Part shown: piece by piece, positions 43,403-46,375 of the stretch | Layout: every line of letters starts with the position of its first letter | How positions within the stretch are numbered: position 1 is the first letter of the stretch | Origin: DASPMP01 sp035248725 | GTDB lineage: Bacteria; Gemmatimonadota; Gemmatimonadetes; Gemmatimonadales; Gemmatimonadaceae | Assembly (NCBI GenBank): GCA_035248725.1 | Contig: DATFHG010000047.1 | Span: forward strand, 1-46,375 | DNA length: 46,375 nt | Direction of reading: 5' to 3' | Translations under genes and position numbers: made by a program | The notes under the pieces: model-generated | Told to the model about the DNA's origin: nothing | The model's database searches: none | The model's input: the letters and a program-made list of their open reading frames with translations, nothing else

Positions 43403-45424
43403 ATGTCCGACGCGATCACGATCCTGGTCTGGCTGGTAAAGGGAACGGCAGTGCTCGTTCTCGCGATGGCGATGTCGGTCGGTCTGCGCCGCGCGCCGGC
43501 TGGTGCGCGCTACGTCGTTTGGCTTGCCGCCCTTGCTGCGGTATTGCTCGTGCCGGTGCTGTCGACGTGGACTCCACTGTCCGTCGCCGTCCTCCCCGCG
43601 GAGATCGCGGGCCAGATCATCGCGCCGGCGTCGTCCGGCCGCGTCGATGTCGCGGACGCGCCCCAGACCATCGCGCCGGGTGGCGCGATCACGAGTATCG
43701 GTGCGCCGGCGCGCGGCGCGGTGTCGACGCGCGGCGCACGTGTCGCGATCGACACGTCGACCGCGCTGCTGCTCGCGTGGGCAGGTATCGCAACGCTCGT
43801 CGTCGGATGGCTCGCGCTGGGTGCCGCGAAAGTGCACCGCATTGTGGCGCGCGGACGCGAGCTCACCGGCCAGGACTGGCTTGGTCCCATGTATGACGTG
43901 GCTGATCGGCTCGACCTGTCGCACGCGCCGCGGCTGGTGATGAGCTCCGACGTGGAGATGCCGTTTGCCTGCGGCGTTCTCCGTCCGACGATCGTGCTCC
44001 CCGCGAGCGCCGCCGAGTGGAGTGAAGAACGGCGTCGGGTGGTCCTCTTTCACGAACTCGCGCACGTGCGCCGGCGCGACCTCGTCGGCCACACCGTCGG
44101 TCGCCTGACGTGCGCACTGTACTGGTTCCATCCGCTGGTGTGGTCGGCCGCGAAGCGCCTGCGTGCGGAGAGCGAGCGCGCATGCGACGACCTCGTGCTC
44201 GCATGCGGTGGCGCGCGCGCCAGCGACTACGCGTCGCACCTGCTCGACATCGTCACGGGTGTCCGGCGCCAGGGCGCGCCGGCGACTGCGTTGCCGATGG
44301 CGGACAAGCGGGAATTCGAGGGACGCATGCTGGCCATTCTCGATCCGTCGGCGTCGCGCGTGACCGCCGGCCGACTGCAGCAGGTACTCGTGACCATCGG
44401 CTTCGGCGCTCTGGCGCTGTCAGTCGCGGCCATCGCGCCAGCACGCGCACCGGCGCCGCAGTCGCGCGACGCGCGACCCGCATCGCTTGCCGCGACTACC
44501 GCGCCGCTCGACACCGTGCGTCCGGCGAGACTGCAACCGGTGCAGCCGTCGCAGCGTGCCGAACGCTCGCGCCCGGATCAATTCGCCAGCCAGGATAGAC
44601 AGCGCGACATCCAGCAGGGCGTTCAGCAGCGTCTGCAAGAGCGCGTACAGCAGCGCGCGCAGACACAGGTGAGCGCACAATGGCGACAGCCGGGCGCACT
44701 GCGCGAGAACGACGGCACGGGTCCGGATACCAGCCTGCTCGCGCGCATCCTGCGGACGGACAAGGATGCCGGTGTGCGAAAGTCCGCCGCGTGGGCCCTG
44801 CAGGGCCGCCGGGACGGGGTACCACTTCTGCTCGAACGGCTGCGCGTGGATGAGGACGAAGAGGTACGCGAGACCTCGGCGTGGGCACTCGCCGGCATGG
44901 GCTCCGATACGGTGGCGACCGCGCTGGCGCAGGCGCTCGCACACGATCGCAGCGACGACGTGCGAGCCACGGCGGCGTGGGCGCTCGGAAACATGCCGTC
45001 GCGCGCGAACGCTGCCGTCCTGGTCGCGGCGATGTCGGACGACAATCGCGAGGTGCGCCAGCGCGCGCTCTGGGCATTGGGCCAGCAGCGCATCGAAACC
45101 GCGCCCAAGCGCGTCGTCGAGCTGCTGCAGGACCAGGACAACGACGTCCGCGTGATGGCCGCGTGGGTGCTGGGCGAGATCCGCGATCAGAGCACGCTGG
45201 CTGCCATTCGCGATGCCTTCGCCAAAGAGCGCGATCACGAGGTGCAGCAAGCGGAATTCCGCGACCTGCTGCTCATGGGCGACCGGTCGCAGGCATTGAT
45301 CGACCGGGCGATGGCGTCCGACGACCCTGACATTCGTGCCCGGGCCGTTCGGCTGATCGCGGGCCACGATGCCGGCGTGTGGCCCTGGCCATGGCCGTGG
45401 CCGTGGCCGCGTCCCCAGCCCTGA
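43403..45424 (+). CDS. BlaR1/MecR1-like M56 metallopeptidase with C-terminal HEAT repeats
   Basis: A 673-aa membrane protease. Membrane segments are at about 6-24, 36-55, 119-140 and 329-349. The M56 zincin site is HELAH (H217, E218, H221) with a downstream ESERACDD block for the third ligand (E258 region). In BlaR1 the part after the last helix is a penicillin-binding sensor. Here it is instead a Gln-rich helical linker (about 395-425) and five to six HEAT-like repeats at about 450-630, with spacing near 31-33 and the recurring AAWALG core, ending in a Trp-Pro tail. It should cut a cytoplasmic target, probably the adjacent repressor, on a periplasmic signal. ATG 43403 has GGGAG six bases upstream; ATG 43397 overlaps the repressor stop. 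Confidence 0.92.
   Translation: MSDAITILVWLVKGTAVLVLAMAMSVGLRRAPAGARYVVWLAALAAVLLVPVLSTWTPLSVAVLPAEIAGQIIAPASSGRVDVADAPQTIAPGGAITSIGAPARGAVSTRGARVAIDTSTALLLAWAGIATLVVGWLALGAAKVHRIVARGRELTGQDWLGPMYDVADRLDLSHAPRLVMSSDVEMPFACGVLRPTIVLPASAAEWSEERRRVVLFHELAHVRRRDLVGHTVGRLTCALYWFHPLVWSAAKRLRAESERACDDLVLACGGARASDYASHLLDIVTGVRRQGAPATALPMADKREFEGRMLAILDPSASRVTAGRLQQVLVTIGFGALALSVAAIAPARAPAPQSRDARPASLAATTAPLDTVRPARLQPVQPSQRAERSRPDQFASQDRQRDIQQGVQQRLQERVQQRAQTQVSAQWRQPGALRENDGTGPDTSLLARILRTDKDAGVRKSAAWALQGRRDGVPLLLERLRVDEDEEVRETSAWALAGMGSDTVATALAQALAHDRSDDVRATAAWALGNMPSRANAAVLVAAMSDDNREVRQRALWALGQQRIETAPKRVVELLQDQDNDVRVMAAWVLGEIRDQSTLAAIRDAFAKERDHEVQQAEFRDLLLMGDRSQALIDRAMASDDPDIRARAVRLIAGHDAGVWPWPWPWPWPRPQP
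45380..45409 (+). repeat. Five tandem TGGCCN hexamers encoding Trp-Pro repeats
   Basis: Five consecutive hexamers (TGGCCC, TGGCCA, then TGGCCG three times) encode five Trp-Pro dipeptides at the C-terminus of the M56 protein, followed by RPQP and the stop. The near-identical codons point to recent slippage expansion. Confidence 0.88.
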
Positions 45425-45472
45425 GCTGAACAGCGAACGATCTCGCGCGATTGAACAACTCACGTCCATCCA

Positions 45473-45488
45473 TGCTGAAAATTCAACA
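45473..45488. promoter_or_regulatory. BlaI-type operator C (TGCTGAAAATTCAACA)
   Basis: Third copy of the operator, 17 bases before the start of the secreted HEAT gene. It matches A in the left half and B in the right half. TTGAAC (45451-45456) upstream could be a -35, with the -10 covered by the site, so the gene would be repressed by the same BlaI-type protein. It lies 48 bases after the M56 stop. Confidence 0.72.
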
Positions 45489-45504
45489 GAACGGAGAACT
45501 GCGT

Positions 45505-46375
45505 ATGCTCACGAAAATGGTTTCGGTCATGATCGGCGCGTTCGTGATCGGCGGAAGTCCTGCCACCGAGACAGCGCGGATGGAGTCGCCGCAGGAGTTG
45601 CGCGACCTTCTCGCTGCATCGCGCGGTGTGGCGGCGCCGCTCTGCGCGCTCGCCGCCGACGGCCTGTCGTCGTGGGGCGGCCGGTGGGAAGCACCCGCCG
45701 AGGCGATCCAGAGCGACGTGCGTGCGCGGGTGCACGAGCGGCCGCACGGTTCGCTGAGCGCGGATGAAGCGCGCACGCTCATGGACGGGATCGCGTCCGC
45801 GGACGCGTGCGAGCGCCACATCGCGGCGACCCTCATCGGCCGGATGGGCGATTCCACGATGGGACATGCGCTGGCCGCGCGACTCACGGCGGGGGCGCCG
45901 ACCGAGCGGCAGGCCGCGCTCATCGCGCTCGGTTTGCTGGAGCCTCAAGCGGAGCTCGGTGCGATCGTCCGCGCGCTGCGAGACGAAACGCCGGGGGTAC
46001 GCGCCAACGCAGCGTGGGCGCTCGGGCGCCTCGGTCAGCGCAGCGCGGTGCCGGCCGTCGCGGGGGTGCTGCACGACGCGGACGCGCGGGTTCGCGGTGC
46101 CGGCGTCGTCGCACTGGGCCACCTGCACGGAACGGATTCCATCCAGACGATCATCAACATCCTGAAGACCGACCCCGCGCCCGAAGTGCGTCGCGTCGCC
46201 GCGTGGGCGCTGGGCGAGATGGCGGATCGCAGCGCGACGACCGCGCTGGTGCAGGCACTGTCGGGCGACAAGAACGAAGACGTGCGCGAGATGGCCGCGT
46301 GGGCCTTGGCCGAGTCGAACGCGCGCGATGCCGTCGACGCGCTGATGACTGCACTCAAGGGCGACGCGAGCGACG
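45505..46375 (+). CDS. Secreted HEAT-repeat protein, partial (continues past window)
   Basis: At least 290 residues, open to the window edge. ATG 45505 has GGAG eight bases upstream. The N-terminus MLTKMVSVMIGAFVIGGSPA is a probable signal peptide. From about residue 95 the sequence is built of HEAT-like units of about 31 residues, each with an R-x-x-A-A-W-A-L-G core: ERHIAATLIGRMGD, VRANAAWALGRLGQ, VRGAGVVALGHLHG, VRRVAAWALGEMAD, VREMAAWALAES. The repeats resemble those of the M56 sensor domain, so the two proteins may bind each other or a shared ligand in the periplasm. The gene has its own copy of the BlaI-type operator. Confidence 0.88.
   Translation, partial: MLTKMVSVMIGAFVIGGSPATETARMESPQELRDLLAASRGVAAPLCALAADGLSSWGGRWEAPAEAIQSDVRARVHERPHGSLSADEARTLMDGIASADACERHIAATLIGRMGDSTMGHALAARLTAGAPTERQAALIALGLLEPQAELGAIVRALRDETPGVRANAAWALGRLGQRSAVPAVAGVLHDADARVRGAGVVALGHLHGTDSIQTIINILKTDPAPEVRRVAAWALGEMADRSATTALVQALSGDKNEDVREMAAWALAESNARDAVDALMTALKGDASD

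Overview
The window is GC-rich bacterial chromosome, densely coded on both strands. I infer a Gemmatimonadota genome (Gemmatimonas/Gemmatirosa type). The reasons are the gene mix: two large ADOP-type FtsX permeases (one coupled to PadR), three PknB-like Ser/Thr kinases, a DUF5916 outer-membrane-type protein, an ECF42 sigma factor with a DGPF protein, secreted M24/GGT/M20 hydrolases and a BlaI-M56-HEAT cluster. This rests on gene content alone; there is no rRNA, tRNA, IS element, prophage or CRISPR in the window.

Layout. 0.2-5.0 kb: secreted M20 amidohydrolase, a DUF1080 protein and a divergent Tat-exported sugar isomerase-like protein, then a GT4 glycosyltransferase. 5.1-8.5 kb: MOSC and MGMT genes overlapping by one base, an exported repeat protein, a 57-aa C2H2 zinc-finger microprotein, and a DUF763 protein. 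8.5-12.1 kb: a minus-strand DoxX-DGPF-ECF42 sigma operon plus a membrane-anchored unknown. 12.2-14.7 kb: an ADOP permease. 14.8-20.1 kb: 5'-3' exonuclease and gamma-glutamyltransferase, an FMN hydroxy-acid oxidase, and a secreted Xaa-Pro dipeptidase. 20.1-24.3 kb: an operon of a winged-helix regulator with a degenerate receiver, an NTF2-like secreted protein, DUF5916 and the dipeptidase; then an orphan XRE regulator. 24.4-30.7 kb: a secreted HExxH protein, and a plus-strand operon kinase - ATP-grasp - kinase - DinB - GNAT. 30.7-34.1 kb: LytTR regulator, ABC-F ATPase, aldo/keto reductase. 34.1-40.9 kb: PadR-ADOP pair, and kinase/TPR-APC permease pair. 40.9-42.8 kb: ArsR plus an AHSA1-NTF2 fusion, and a zinc-ribbon membrane protein. 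43.0 kb to the end: BlaI-type repressor, an M56 metallopeptidase whose sensor region is a HEAT-repeat array, and a secreted HEAT protein cut by the window edge.

The most interesting unit is the last. A BlaI/BlaR1-like pair has lost any penicillin-binding sensor and carries HEAT repeats instead. Three copies of one palindromic operator (TGYTGAAAAWTCARCW) lie before blaI (two) and before the downstream secreted HEAT gene (one), which ties the three genes into one regulon. This looks like a BlaR1-type proteolytic switch with an unknown, probably protein-based, input.

Two genome-style observations recur. First, several promoters place the -10 element exactly six bases before the ATG (28228, 34093, 40913, 43008), which predicts leaderless mRNAs. 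Second, all eight convergent gene pairs end within 13 bp of each other or overlap, leaving no room for intrinsic terminators between stop codons.
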